Assembly: GCF_022701195.1 (NCBI RefSeq)
Contig: NZ_CP078089.1
Location: 1,550,001-1,614,000, forward strand
Length of the DNA stretch: 64,000 bases
Direction of reading: 5' to 3'
Source: Allobaculum mucilyticum
Lineage (GTDB): Bacteria; Bacillota_I; Bacilli_A; Erysipelotrichales; Erysipelotrichaceae
Part shown: in pieces, positions 56,166-64,000 of the stretch
How the letters are laid out: the number at the start of each line of letters is the position of its first letter
Position numbering within the stretch: the stretch's first letter is position 1
Made by a program: the position numbers and the translations under genes
The notes under the pieces: model-generated
Seen by the model: only the letters and a program-made list of their open reading frames with translations
Told to the model about the DNA's origin: nothing
The model's database searches: none

Positions 56166-57078
56166 GGGACTCGAGCTCTTCGCTTTCCTCAAGGTGTTTT
56201 TCAGTTTCTTCAAGAATCTTCTTCAGTTCTTCTTCGCTGAAATCGTAGTCCGCATTGCAGAAGTTGCAGGTGACAGTCGCACCGTGGTCTTCTTCAATCA
56301 TGTTTTTCAGTTCAGCCGGAGCAACGGTTTTGAGCAGACCAGCGGTCTTTTCTTTGGAGCAGCTGCACTTGAAGGATACAGGGATGGTTTCGAGAACTTC
56401 AGTATCGTCGAAGAGATCTTCAGCAAGAAGAGCCAGAGATGCGTCATCGTAGTCTTCGATGATCGATGTCATTGGTTTGAGTCCGGAAAGAACATGTTCG
56501 CAGATGGAAATATCGGTGGAATCAGCATCCGGCATCATCTGCAGAACAAGGCATCCTGCTGCGATGACTTTGCCTGTTTCATCGATTTTTACGCCGACGC
56601 TGACCGCTGTCGGTGTCTGTTCGCTCAGTGTGAAGTAGTACGCAAAATCCTGTCCGATTTCACCGTTCTGCAGTTCGACGGTACCGGACCAGTTTTCTGC
56701 CATGGAAAGATCTTTGGTTACAGTCAGCGTGCCAGGCAGGCCAATCAGATCGCTGACTCTTGGTGCCGGCTGACCGTCTCCGCCAAGTCCGGCGGAAGGA
56801 TTGTCGACAAAGCCGCGGACTGTTCCGTCCGCATTGGCAACTACAACGATTGAGCCAAGCTCGCCAGAACCGAGAATGTTAATCGTTAACATTTCCTTGT
56901 CGCTCTTGAGCATGCTGCCCATGATCGAAGCAACGCTTAAAACACGACCCAGAGCATCAGCTGCCGGATTGCTTAAATGAAACCGGTCCATGGCGTCCTG
57001 GACCAGGTCGGTTGTGCGGTTGATATAAAGACGGACATGTCCGTCAAGCGCCATTGCTTTAACTAATGAATCGTTCAT
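56155..57078 (-). CDS. hslO: Hsp33 redox-regulated chaperone
   Basis: A holdase activated by oxidative unfolding. The four zinc-binding cysteines are present: C238 and C240 (KCSC) and C271 and C274 (CNFC). The N-terminal domain carries NPSAGLGGDG and the FTLSEQTPTAVSVGV region. At 307 residues it is slightly longer than usual because of an acidic helical tail after the Cys domain (SEEELKKILEETEKHLEESEELE). AGGAA precedes ATG 57078. The order ftsH, hslO, dusB agrees with the Bacillota tilS-hpt-ftsH-hslO-dusB arrangement. Confidence 0.96.
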   Translation of the reverse strand: MNDSLVKAMALDGHVRLYINRTTDLVQDAMDRFHLSNPAADALGRVLSVASIMGSMLKSDKEMLTINILGSGELGSIVVVANADGTVRGFVDNPSAGLGGDGQPAPRVSDLIGLPGTLTVTKDLSMAENWSGTVELQNGEIGQDFAYYFTLSEQTPTAVSVGVKIDETGKVIAAGCLVLQMMPDADSTDISICEHVLSGLKPMTSIIEDYDDASLALLAEDLFDDTEVLETIPVSFKCSCSKEKTAGLLKTVAPAELKNMIEEDHGATVTCNFCNADYDFSEEELKKILEETEKHLEESEELESHVS

Positions 57079-57325
57079 TCAAATTCCTGCTTTCTATATC
57101 CGCCCGATCGTCTGAATCAGGAAAAAATTCCTGAACAGGCTCTGTTATTTCTTTGCACAGCGAATGAGAATATCCGCATATGTACAGGTGAAGTAAGGAG
57201 AAAAGGAGGGACGGGCGGTCTGTCCCTAACAGTTTCTATTATATGATTCTTCCCTGCGGCAGGGCTTTCTGACGCGACAGGGACATTTGCCGGGCGGCCG
57301 TTGAGGGTTCGGTACTGCTCAGTTT

Positions 57326-57373
57326 GAAAAAACGCGAAAGACTTGCGGAATACCGCTTATCTTTCGCGTTTTG
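57326..57373 (-). terminator. Terminator of hpt-ftsH
   Basis: ACGCGAAAGA-type arm (57332-57341) pairs with TCTTTCGCGT (57360-57369). On the minus strand six T follow. It divides ftsH from hslO. Confidence 0.87.
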
Positions 57374-57414
57374 TGTCTGTGTTTTCAGACTGAATTTCAG
57401 ATGAACTTTTCCGC

Positions 57415-59427
57415 TTACTTTCTGCGGGTCAGTTCATTGAGCGCATCATCGACATCTGTCTGCGATGGTCCGGCTGGTTTTGGCGGAACAGGCGGCGTGG
57501 CAGATGATGCAGAATGGTCAGCCTGGTCAGCATCGCCGTTTTTCGACAGGTCAAGGCTGACAGGTTCAGCGGGGTGAGCCGGTTCTTCAGCTGGAGCCGG
57601 TGCATTTGGATCTGTAAGCGTACCGAAGTTCATCAGGCAGGTGATTTCTTCGTTGGTGAGCGTTTCGTGTTCATACAGGTTATGCGCAATCAGATCGAGC
57701 AGGTCGCGGTTCTCATTGAGAATCCGTTTGCATTCATCGTGGCAGGAATCCACGATCGCGCGGACTTCCTTGTCGATTTCAGTCGCAACGCCGGCCGAGT
57801 AGTCGGAACCCTTGGTGTAGTCGCGGCCCAGGAAGACATTGCCTTCCGGATCAGCATACTGGATTGGTCCAAGGGAGGACATGCCGTAGACACGGACCAT
57901 GTTCTTGGCGATGGATGTGAGTTTTTCGATGTCGTTGACCGCACCGGCGGAGATTTCGCCAAAGACGATTTCTTCTGCTGTCCGTCCGCCGAGCAGACCG
58001 GTGATGGTTGCCAGCATTTCGGATTTGCGGTGGAAGTATTTCTCTTCCCGCGGCGTCATCAGGTTATAGCCGCCGGCATCGCCACGCGGAATAATGGTGA
58101 CTTTCTGAACGATATCGGCATCTTCGAGCTTCAGACCGATGACTGCATGTCCGGCTTCATGGTAGGACACAAGCCATTTGTCTTTGTCGGTGTATTTCTT
58201 CGATTTCTTGGCCGGGCCCATCATGACGCGGTCAATGGCTTCATCGAGATCATCCTGGGTGATCTTTGTCTCATGATTGCGGACCGCAAGGATCGCACTT
58301 TCATTGAGCACGTTAGCCAGGTCGGCACCCGAGAAGCCGGGGGTGCGCTGAGCGAGGCTGCGCAGCGATATGCCAGGAGCAAGGGTTTTGTTTCTTGCGT
58401 GAACCTGGAGGATTTCTTCTCTTCCTTTGACATCCGGCAGAGAAACAGTGACGTTGCGGTCAAAACGGCCGGAACGGCGCAGAGCCGGGTCAAGAACGTC
58501 GGGACGGTTGGTTGCTGCGATGACGACGATGCCGTTGTTGTCGGACATGCCGTCCATTTCAACAAGCAGCTGGTTGAGCGTCTGCTCGCGCTCGTCGTTT
58601 CCGCCGCCCATGCCGGCGCCGCGCTGTCTGCCCACGGCATCGATTTCATCGATGAACAGAATGCAGGGCGCGTTTTTCTGTGCGGTTTTGAACATGTCGC
58701 GTACGCGGCTTGCACCGGTACCGACGAACATTTCAACGAAGTCTGAACCGGAGATGGAGAAGAACGGCACGTTGGCTTCGCCGGCAACGGCTTTGGCCAG
58801 AAGCGTTTTACCCGTTCCAGGAGGACCGACCATCAGAATGCCCTTTGGAATGTGGGCACCCATGTCGGTGAATTTCTTCGGCGACTTGAGGTAGTCGATA
58901 ATCTCGCGGACTTCTTCTTTTTCTTCTTCGCAGCCGGCAACATCGCTGAAGCGGACTTTGACGTCGCTTTCGATGCGGGCTCTCGATTTGGAAAACTCAA
59001 AGGCTTTATTGGCGCTGCCGCCTCCGCTCATTTTCGAGAGCATGAAGTAGAAGAGCACGCCGATCAGCAGCAGAGGAATCAGCTGAGAAAGAATGCTGAT
59101 CCAGAGGTTGTTGCTGGACGGATCGTTGACGGTGATGGTTCCGCCGTCACGTTCGAGTTCTTCTGTGAGCCATGCCATGTTCTCATCGGTATTGGGAACG
59201 ATGGTCGAGAAGCTCTGCGAACCTTTATCGGTTTTGTAGACACCTTCGACTTTGATGATGGAACCGGAAATGCTCAGGCTGGATTCCTGAAAATCGGCTT
59301 TCTGTGCGATTTTCTGAAACTCGGTATAGTTCATCCGGCTGACCGATCCCCTGGTGGAGAAGGTGACCAGCGAGATGAGGATGATGATGACAAAAAGAGT
59401 TGGCAGATAATTCAGCCATTTTTTCAT
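57415..59427 (-). CDS. ftsH: ATP-dependent zinc metalloprotease FtsH
   Basis: A membrane-bound AAA+ protease for quality control and regulated proteolysis. In 670 residues: transmembrane helix 1 (about 6-24), external domain, helix 2 (about 108-130), Walker A GPPGTGKT (201-208), Walker B LFIDEID (257-263), the SRH segment [18 protein letters not shown] (307-324) and the zinc motif HEAGH (423-427). The C-terminal tail is Pro/Ala-rich and acidic with no known fold. GGGGGAG precedes ATG 59427. The gap to hpt is 27 bp, so they share a transcript. Confidence 0.98.
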   Translation of the reverse strand: MKKWLNYLPTLFVIIILISLVTFSTRGSVSRMNYTEFQKIAQKADFQESSLSISGSIIKVEGVYKTDKGSQSFSTIVPNTDENMAWLTEELERDGGTITVNDPSSNNLWISILSQLIPLLLIGVLFYFMLSKMSGGGSANKAFEFSKSRARIESDVKVRFSDVAGCEEEKEEVREIIDYLKSPKKFTDMGAHIPKGILMVGPPGTGKTLLAKAVAGEANVPFFSISGSDFVEMFVGTGASRVRDMFKTAQKNAPCILFIDEIDAVGRQRGAGMGGGNDEREQTLNQLLVEMDGMSDNNGIVVIAATNRPDVLDPALRRSGRFDRNVTVSLPDVKGREEILQVHARNKTLAPGISLRSLAQRTPGFSGADLANVLNESAILAVRNHETKITQDDLDEAIDRVMMGPAKKSKKYTDKDKWLVSYHEAGHAVIGLKLEDADIVQKVTIIPRGDAGGYNLMTPREEKYFHRKSEMLATITGLLGGRTAEEIVFGEISAGAVNDIEKLTSIAKNMVRVYGMSSLGPIQYADPEGNVFLGRDYTKGSDYSAGVATEIDKEVRAIVDSCHDECKRILNENRDLLDLIAHNLYEHETLTNEEITCLMNFGTLTDPNAPAPAEEPAHPAEPVSLDLSKNGDADQADHSASSATPPVPPKPAGPSQTDVDDALNELTRRK

Positions 59428-59454
59428 ACTGTCTCCCCCTTCTTAACTGTGGGA

Positions 59455-60006
59455 TTATTCGTAAATTTCGGATTTAAGGACCCCAATGTAAGGAAGGTTG
59501 CGATAGAGCTGGTTGTAGTCGAGTCCATAGCCGACAACAAATTCATTGGGGACGGAGAATCCGACATAGTCCGCCTGAATATCCACAATACGGCGGTCCG
59601 GCTTATCAAGCAGCGAAACGATTTTTACATCCTCAGCGCCTTTGTTGTAGAACAGCTTGCGCACTTCGGCGAGCGTTCTGCCGGTGTCGACGATGTCTTC
59701 AACGATCAGAACGTTCTTTCCTTTTGCGGAAAGGTCGGTATCCTTGTTGATCTTGACATCGCCGATGGAGTCGGTGCCTGCATAGGACGAAACGGACATG
59801 AAGTCGATTTCAATTGGGTGACGGAAATATTTGATCAGTTCCGCCATGAAGGGAACGCTTCCCTTGAGGAGGCCGACGATGAACGGAGTGATGTGTTTTT
59901 CATCGTAGTCGGCTTCAATCTGTGCTGCGAGTTCGCGGCAGCGTGCTTCGATTGCTTCTTCTGTGATCAGAACGCGATCGATATCCTGACTGATTACATC
60001 TGACAT
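59455..60006 (-). CDS. hpt: Hypoxanthine phosphoribosyltransferase
   Basis: Salvages hypoxanthine and guanine with PRPP. The 183 residues contain LLKGSVPFMAELIKY, FMSVSSYAGT (flexible catalytic loop) and the PRPP loop VLIVEDIVDTGRTL (about 98-111). DYVGFSVPNEFVVGYGLDYN near the end binds the base. AGGAAAC lies just before ATG 60006. It stands between tilS and ftsH as in Bacillus subtilis and relatives. Confidence 0.97.
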   Translation of the reverse strand: MSDVISQDIDRVLITEEAIEARCRELAAQIEADYDEKHITPFIVGLLKGSVPFMAELIKYFRHPIEIDFMSVSSYAGTDSIGDVKINKDTDLSAKGKNVLIVEDIVDTGRTLAEVRKLFYNKGAEDVKIVSLLDKPDRRIVDIQADYVGFSVPNEFVVGYGLDYNQLYRNLPYIGVLKSEIYE

Positions 60007-60225
60007 TTTTAGTTTCCTGGTCCTTTTCTAATTTTGGTGTTCTTTCGAAATGCTTTTCGATAAGTACTGTCTGGTTCTGGCAGGGTTTCTGCATCAGTAC
60101 GGTCTGTTTCGACCGGTCCCTGGAATGCATGTGCATCGGGGGCTGCTCCATACGAAGAACGCGTCCTTCCCGTATGGCGGTGCATGTACTGCACCGGCTG
60201 ACTTGACAGAACGCGTGAACGAATG

Positions 60226-61476
60226 TTATGCGGGTAATTTTACCACATAAAAGGGTGCGCTTTCCATATACCGGTTCAGTTCACACCCCACACTGTCCAT
60301 AAACAGGACTTCGTTTTCATGGACAAGTACGCGATACTCATCGCGAAGCAGGGCCGGGACCTTGCGGCTGATCAGAATGCGGCCAAGCCGGAATACGCCG
60401 CTGCGCAGCCGGATGGTATCTCTGCTCTGAACCGATCTTAGTGTAAGCGGAAAATCGCACAAAGCCGGAGCGAAAGACTCAATTCGTTTTCCGCTCTTTG
60501 CAAAGCGTGAATTTCCATAGGTAAAACCGTTCTGGCACATCACTTCAAGCTGCGCTTCGTCTTTGATCCACAGCGGCACATACGTCTCTTCGACATTCCG
60601 CGCTTCGATGAATCCGCCGATTTCCTGCAGATACAGGCTTTCATGACGGATCCGTTTTCCGGTTTTGAGCTTGCCAAGCAGATCCTGCATGCAGCCTCTG
60701 GAAAAGTGACGGTCAAGAAAGAGGAAGAGAAAGGCATCTAAAGCCAGCCAGCCCTGCGGGTCGTCATACAGAGCAGACGCATCCAGATGAACCTGCTCTT
60801 TGTTTTTTCCCTGTTTTTGGTCTGGGTTCTTCGCACGATTCTTTTCTTGAATCGACTCACCTGCCTGTTTCAGCCTTTTCTGCAGAGCGTCTTCATCGGC
60901 CCGCATCTGGGCAAGCCAGGCTTTCCTCTGAGATGAATCGGCGGTTTCGATTCGCGAATGACGGATCTGATTGCGCCGGTATTCATCACCAAGGTTGCTT
61001 TCATCAATGCCATAGCGGATGTGCTTCTCATCCATCTCCTGCTGGATTTCCCGTTTTGTGCGGTGCAGAAGCGGACGCCACAGCTTAAGACCCTCGTACT
61101 CGCTTTGCTCCATCAGTCCATAGTGACTGACCAGCCCTCCGCGCTCTTTCTGCATCATCCACGTTTCGATGGCATCATCCTGCTGATGGCCAAGAGCTAA
61201 AGTATCGGCTTTGAAATATCTGGCAGCCTGCAGGAAGAAGTCATAGCGGGCTTTTCTGGCAGCAGCCTGAAAGTTTCCGTCTTCCAGATCGGGATGAAGG
61301 ATGAGAAGCGGGCGTTTATGCGACGTGGCATAGTCGCGGACGATGGCTTCATCCCGGCCTGCAGTCGGACGGTGGTGGTAGTTGACGTGCGCAATGCAAT
61401 AGGGGAGGCTTCTGGATTCGAGATATTCGCATAAAGCGATAGAGTCCGGTCCTCCGGAAACGGCAGCAAGAATCAT
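60226..61476 (-). CDS. tilS: tRNA(Ile)-lysidine synthase
   Basis: Modifies C34 of tRNA-Ile(CAU) to lysidine so that AUA is read as Ile. The PP-loop SGGPDS lies at the very start, AHVNYHHRP and LGHQQDDAIETWMM follow, and the linker RYGIDESNLGDEYRRNQIRH is typical. The C-terminal domain is present but diverged. ATG 61476 is chosen because it places the PP-loop a few residues from the start, as usual. The frame is open to 61569 but the extension has no homology I recognise, and no ribosome-binding site is clear. A 219-bp gap separates it from hpt. Confidence 0.9.
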   Translation of the reverse strand: MILAAVSGGPDSIALCEYLESRSLPYCIAHVNYHHRPTAGRDEAIVRDYATSHKRPLLILHPDLEDGNFQAAARKARYDFFLQAARYFKADTLALGHQQDDAIETWMMQKERGGLVSHYGLMEQSEYEGLKLWRPLLHRTKREIQQEMDEKHIRYGIDESNLGDEYRRNQIRHSRIETADSSQRKAWLAQMRADEDALQKRLKQAGESIQEKNRAKNPDQKQGKNKEQVHLDASALYDDPQGWLALDAFLFLFLDRHFSRGCMQDLLGKLKTGKRIRHESLYLQEIGGFIEARNVEETYVPLWIKDEAQLEVMCQNGFTYGNSRFAKSGKRIESFAPALCDFPLTLRSVQSRDTIRLRSGVFRLGRILISRKVPALLRDEYRVLVHENEVLFMDSVGCELNRYMESAPFYVVKLPA

Positions 61477-61769
61477 GACTGTATTGTAGACGTTCGCTTT
61501 AAGCGAGGCACCTCTGGCCGGGAATGTGTATGGTTTTTGAGCATCTTCAGCCGGATGTCCGCATTCCAAAGACGGCAGACAGATGATTCTCAGAGCGAAA
61601 ACAGGCTCCAGTCTGCATCTTTACGGGACAGAATCTGACAAAAAGAAGACTGAACTGCAATTTCTGCGTGCATATTTTACGCAACCACCTATACACTGAA
61701 ACTGTTTCCGATGCATCAAAAGAAAGGTGCATCCGGATCAATCTCTGACAGCCCGGAAAATCAGAACGC

Positions 61770-61800
61770 AAAAAATCTCTGTCCGAAAGCCGGACAGAGA
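61770..61800 (-). terminator. Terminator of the GtrA-family gene
   Basis: TCTCTGTCCG (61776-61785) pairs with CGGACAGAGA (61791-61800); on the minus strand six T follow. Confidence 0.9.
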
Positions 61801-61807
61801 CTGGAAA

Positions 61808-62290
61808 TTACTTTTTCTTCACAAAGATAAACAGCTTGGAAATGATGTAGTTCAGCACGATGACAACGACCTGAGCTGCGATCTTAACGGCTACCGAATT
61901 GAAGTGAAGCAGCGTGATAAAGATATAAATGATCAGCTCTTCTGCGCCAAGGGTTGCCAGGCGGCCGCCGTAAAACTTGAGCATCTGAGCAAAATAGGTG
62001 GTTTCACTCTGGTCGGTATCTGTAAAGACCCATTTGCGGTTGGTCACAAAGGCGACAAAGACCGCGATGATCCACGAAAGAATGTTGGCCAGATGCTCGT
62101 CCATGTGAAAGCTCACATTGAACAGCGTAAAGGTGCCGATGCTGATCAGCATCGTGATCACGCCGAAAAACAGGTAAAGCAGAATTTCTTTGTATTTCTT
62201 ATAGAACGGCCATGCCCAGGAGAAAATCTTCCAGGACATGATCCGGTCGAAAATGTCTTTGTTTTGCGTATCTGGTGTGTTCTTGTTCAT
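61808..62290 (-). CDS. GtrA-family membrane protein
   Basis: 160 residues with four transmembrane helices. The first is YLFFGVITMLISIGTFTLF, the second contains NILSWIIAVFVAFVTNRKWVF, the GtrA signature with the NRKWVF ending, and the others follow FYGGRLATLGAEELIIY. GtrA proteins are thought to flip undecaprenyl-phosphate sugars or otherwise assist their use by GT-C enzymes. A candidate GtrB-like synthase (31171) and GT-C protein (29428) lie in the polysaccharide locus, 30 kb away. ATG 62290 is the best start; the open extension upstream to 62404 is Arg/His-rich and unlikely. It is downstream of ispE and the small DUF1146-like gene. Confidence 0.85.
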   Translation of the reverse strand: MNKNTPDTQNKDIFDRIMSWKIFSWAWPFYKKYKEILLYLFFGVITMLISIGTFTLFNVSFHMDEHLANILSWIIAVFVAFVTNRKWVFTDTDQSETTYFAQMLKFYGGRLATLGAEELIIYIFITLLHFNSVAVKIAAQVVVIVLNYIISKLFIFVKKK

Positions 62291-62422
62291 AGAGTACCCG
62301 CTCTTTCTGGACGTAAGAAAACAGGCCGTATGGCCTGTATCTTTCCGGTGTGATGAGTGTATCACGAAGAACATCCTTCGTACGCTTTTTCCGGTTCTGC
62401 GCAAAGATCAGCCAGATACCGG

Positions 62423-62632
62423 CTAGAATCCCTGACGGATTGTCAGAGTCATGACAGCTTCGGTGACCATCCAGGCCAGCGAGAGCGAAAGAAGGAAAAT
62501 CAGCAGATAGATCTTCTGTGTACTGTTTTTGAGCGTAAAGCGGGAAAAGTCGATGCAGCTGAGCGCATAGAACGAAGCCGCGAAAAAAAGAACAAAAACG
62601 CAGATGTACACAATCCAGTCAACGGAGATCAA
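62423..62632 (-). CDS. Small two-helix membrane protein, DUF1146-like, TTG start
   Basis: 69 residues with two transmembrane helices (VDWIVYICVFVLFFAASFYAL and IYLLIFLLSLSLAWMVTEAVM) around a short loop CIDFSRFTLKN. Length and layout match the DUF1146 (YwzB) family of Bacillota, whose function is unknown. It starts with TTG at 62632, overlapping the ispE TGA by two bases. GGAAGGGAGAA about 10 bp upstream supports translation from that TTG. Confidence 0.65.
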   Translation of the reverse strand: MISVDWIVYICVFVLFFAASFYALSCIDFSRFTLKNSTQKIYLLIFLLSLSLAWMVTEAVMTLTIRQGF

Positions 62633-63486
62633 AGACCGATTTCTCCCTTCCAGACAAACGGATATTTCCCGCTGAGGATTTCATACGCTTCATCCATGAT
62701 GTCGTCATCCACGCAGAAGCCCATCAGGCAGGATCCGGAGCCGGTCATCATGACGCGGACCAGTCCGGCATCGCGCATGTCCTCACGCAGTTCGGCGAGT
62801 TCATCAAGATGTTCCATGGCCTGCGGTTCAAACGCATTGGTCATGGTCTGATAGAGCAGACCGAGATCTTTCTTGCGGACAGCATCCTGAACGATATCGA
62901 TATCGAGTTCAGCAGGCGAGTCTTTCTCGTAGCGGTCAAATGCATCCCGGGTGGAAATGCCTTTGACGCCCTGAGCAAGAAGAACCGGAATTTTCCAGGT
63001 GCTGTGCAGCTCAGTCACCTTTTCGCCGGCTCCTTTTACACGGCAGAAATCCGAGTGCAGGCAGAACGGTACATCGGCACCGATCTGAAAGCCGATTTCT
63101 TCGAGCTGTTTTTCATCCAGACCGAGATTTTCAAGCGTATTGATCGCTTTGAGCAGAGCCGCTGCATCAGCGGATCCGCCGCCAAGGCCGGCCTGGTCGG
63201 GAATGTTTTTAATCAGACGGATGCGATAGCGGTTGGCAAGAGAAAACCGCTCGCGCAGAAGTTTCATTGTCTTATGAAGAGTACTGTTGTCCGGCAGACG
63301 GAAAGTGTCGCAGATGATTTCATCTGCAGCGCCGTCAGCGGACGATGAATCGCCGATCGGTTCAATGTCGAGTTCGTCATAGAGATTGACTGGAGCATTG
63401 ATCATATCCATTTCGTGCAGACCGTCTTCACGGGTACGAAGGATATCGAGGGCGAGATTCACTTTTGCATGCGCTTTAACTTTCAT
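62629..63486 (-). CDS. ispE: 4-diphosphocytidyl-2-C-methyl-D-erythritol kinase
   Basis: A GHMP kinase of the MEP isoprenoid pathway. ATG 63486, behind AAGGAGAA, gives 285 residues starting MKVKAHAKVNLALDI. The ATP loop IPDQAGLGGGSADAAALL and the C-terminal MMTGSGSCLMGF are diagnostic. The frame upstream of 63486 is a shadow of rsmA. It overlaps rsmA by 11 bp and the DUF1146-like gene by 2-4 bp. Its presence says that this organism uses the MEP route. Confidence 0.96.
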   Translation of the reverse strand: MKVKAHAKVNLALDILRTREDGLHEMDMINAPVNLYDELDIEPIGDSSSADGAADEIICDTFRLPDNSTLHKTMKLLRERFSLANRYRIRLIKNIPDQAGLGGGSADAAALLKAINTLENLGLDEKQLEEIGFQIGADVPFCLHSDFCRVKGAGEKVTELHSTWKIPVLLAQGVKGISTRDAFDRYEKDSPAELDIDIVQDAVRKKDLGLLYQTMTNAFEPQAMEHLDELAELREDMRDAGLVRVMMTGSGSCLMGFCVDDDIMDEAYEILSGKYPFVWKGEIGL

Positions 63487-64000
63487 AATTCTCCTTGAAG
63501 AGCCGGATAAAGTCTGCGCAGCTGAGCTGCTGCGCTCTGGTCGACGGTTCAATTCCGGCGTGTTCGAGCAGAGCGAGGGCCTGCTGCTTGTCGCCAAGCC
63601 AGCCCTGCAGATTGTTGAGCAGCGTTTTGCGACGCTGGGTAAAGCAGGCTTTGACCATGGAGAAGAATTTTGCTTCGTCTTTGATCGGATGTTCATCCCG
63701 GAAGGTGAACTGCAGCACCGTGCTGCCCACATTTGGCGAAGGCCAGAATACGTTGCGGTTGACGTCCATGATCCGCCGGATTGTGCAGCGGTACTGGGTA
63801 ATGACCGACAGGGCATTGTATTCTTTCGTGTTCGGAGCAGCTTCAAAGCGGTCAGCAACTTCTTTTTGCATCATGACCGTGATAGCTTCGATCGGCTCTT
63901 CGGCTTCAAAAAGCTTGAAGAGGATCGGGGTTGTTACGTAGTAAGGCAGGTTGGATGCAAAGCGCACCGGGATATGTTTCTCGGCATATGGCTTAAGCAG
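63476..64000 (-). CDS. rsmA: 16S rRNA (adenine1518/1519-N6)-dimethyltransferase (5' end outside window)
   Basis: RsmA/KsgA dimethylates two adenines near the 3' end of 16S rRNA late in 30S assembly. The visible 174 residues start after the SAM motifs, with the catalytic SNLPYYVTTPILFKL. They continue through TVMMQKEVADRF, FWPSPNVGSTVLQF and the C-terminal domain FFSMVKACFTQRRKTLLNNL. The frame is open to the window edge at 64000. rsmA-ispE is a common Bacillota pair. Confidence 0.95.
   Translation of the reverse strand: MLKPYAEKHIPVRFASNLPYYVTTPILFKLFEAEEPIEAITVMMQKEVADRFEAAPNTKEYNALSVITQYRCTIRRIMDVNRNVFWPSPNVGSTVLQFTFRDEHPIKDEAKFFSMVKACFTQRRKTLLNNLQGWLGDKQQALALLEHAGIEPSTRAQQLSCADFIRLFKENYES

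Noticed and set aside
57514-60003. Long plus-strand frames across ftsH and hpt
   Set aside because: Shadows of strongly conserved minus-strand genes.

Overview
The window looks like a chromosomal segment of a moderate-GC Bacillota, most likely class Erysipelotrichia (family Erysipelotrichaceae or a close relative). The basis is the 16S rRNA at 16.35-17.88 kb, whose V3 region reads like that class, together with Bacillota-style neighbourhoods (glmU-prs, prfA-prmC, tilS-hpt-ftsH-hslO-dusB, rsmA-ispE) and strong Shine-Dalgarno sites. The 3' part of parB at the left edge suggests that oriC is not far outside the window. The genus assignment is an inference and was not tested by alignment.

Layout. 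0-15.7 kb is mostly housekeeping: parB end, an unknown gene, a DUF5662 gene, UDP-galactopyranose mutase (glf), rpmE, a competence pair (comFA, divergent comFC), a coiled-coil membrane protein, a shortened glmU, prs, tatD, galU, prfA, prmC and map. 15.7-21.3 kb is a complete rRNA operon (16S-23S-5S, no spacer tRNA) with three candidate promoters. Two of these carry the same palindrome at the same distance from their -35 box. 21.5-23.6 kb is a zinc-ribbon membrane protein. 23.6-27.9 kb is a mobile-element patch: a decayed IS1182-type transposase, then a complete but transposase-defective ISL3-type element.

27.9-47.9 kb is a cell-surface polysaccharide locus. ugd is transcribed divergently from a long run of glycosyltransferases, a WbsX-like protein, acetyltransferases, a Wzx-type flippase, two polytopic GT-C-like proteins, and genes for a dTDP-3-amino-3,6-dideoxyhexose (FdtA-like, DegT-like, GNAT). 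It also holds an unusual set pointing to a CDP-activated polyol or amino-polyol: a TagD-like cytidylyltransferase fused to a Gfo/Idh/MocA-like domain, a class V aminotransferase and a CDP-glycerol-transferase homologue. With glf and galU nearby, UDP-Glc, UDP-GlcA, UDP-Galf, a dTDP-amino sugar and a CDP-activated substituent could feed one surface polymer. A second, nearly identical ISL3 copy in the same orientation lies at 48.0-50.5 kb, so direct repeats bracket the whole locus.

50.5-64 kb returns to core genes, mostly on the minus strand: a CapA-like protein lacking several metal ligands, an RsmC-like methyltransferase, glgB, dusB, hslO, ftsH, hpt, tilS, a GtrA-family protein, a DUF1146-like small membrane protein, ispE, and rsmA running off the right edge.

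Most notable points: both ISL3 copies, each with a perfect 8-bp target duplication, sit in the T-tract of a rho-independent terminator; copy 2 contains an extra hairpin module; rRNA promoters share a positioned palindrome; the cytidylyltransferase fusion has lost the usual Lys of the oxidoreductase motif; GlmU lacks its acetyltransferase half; and five promoters share the exact pattern TGTTAKAAT.
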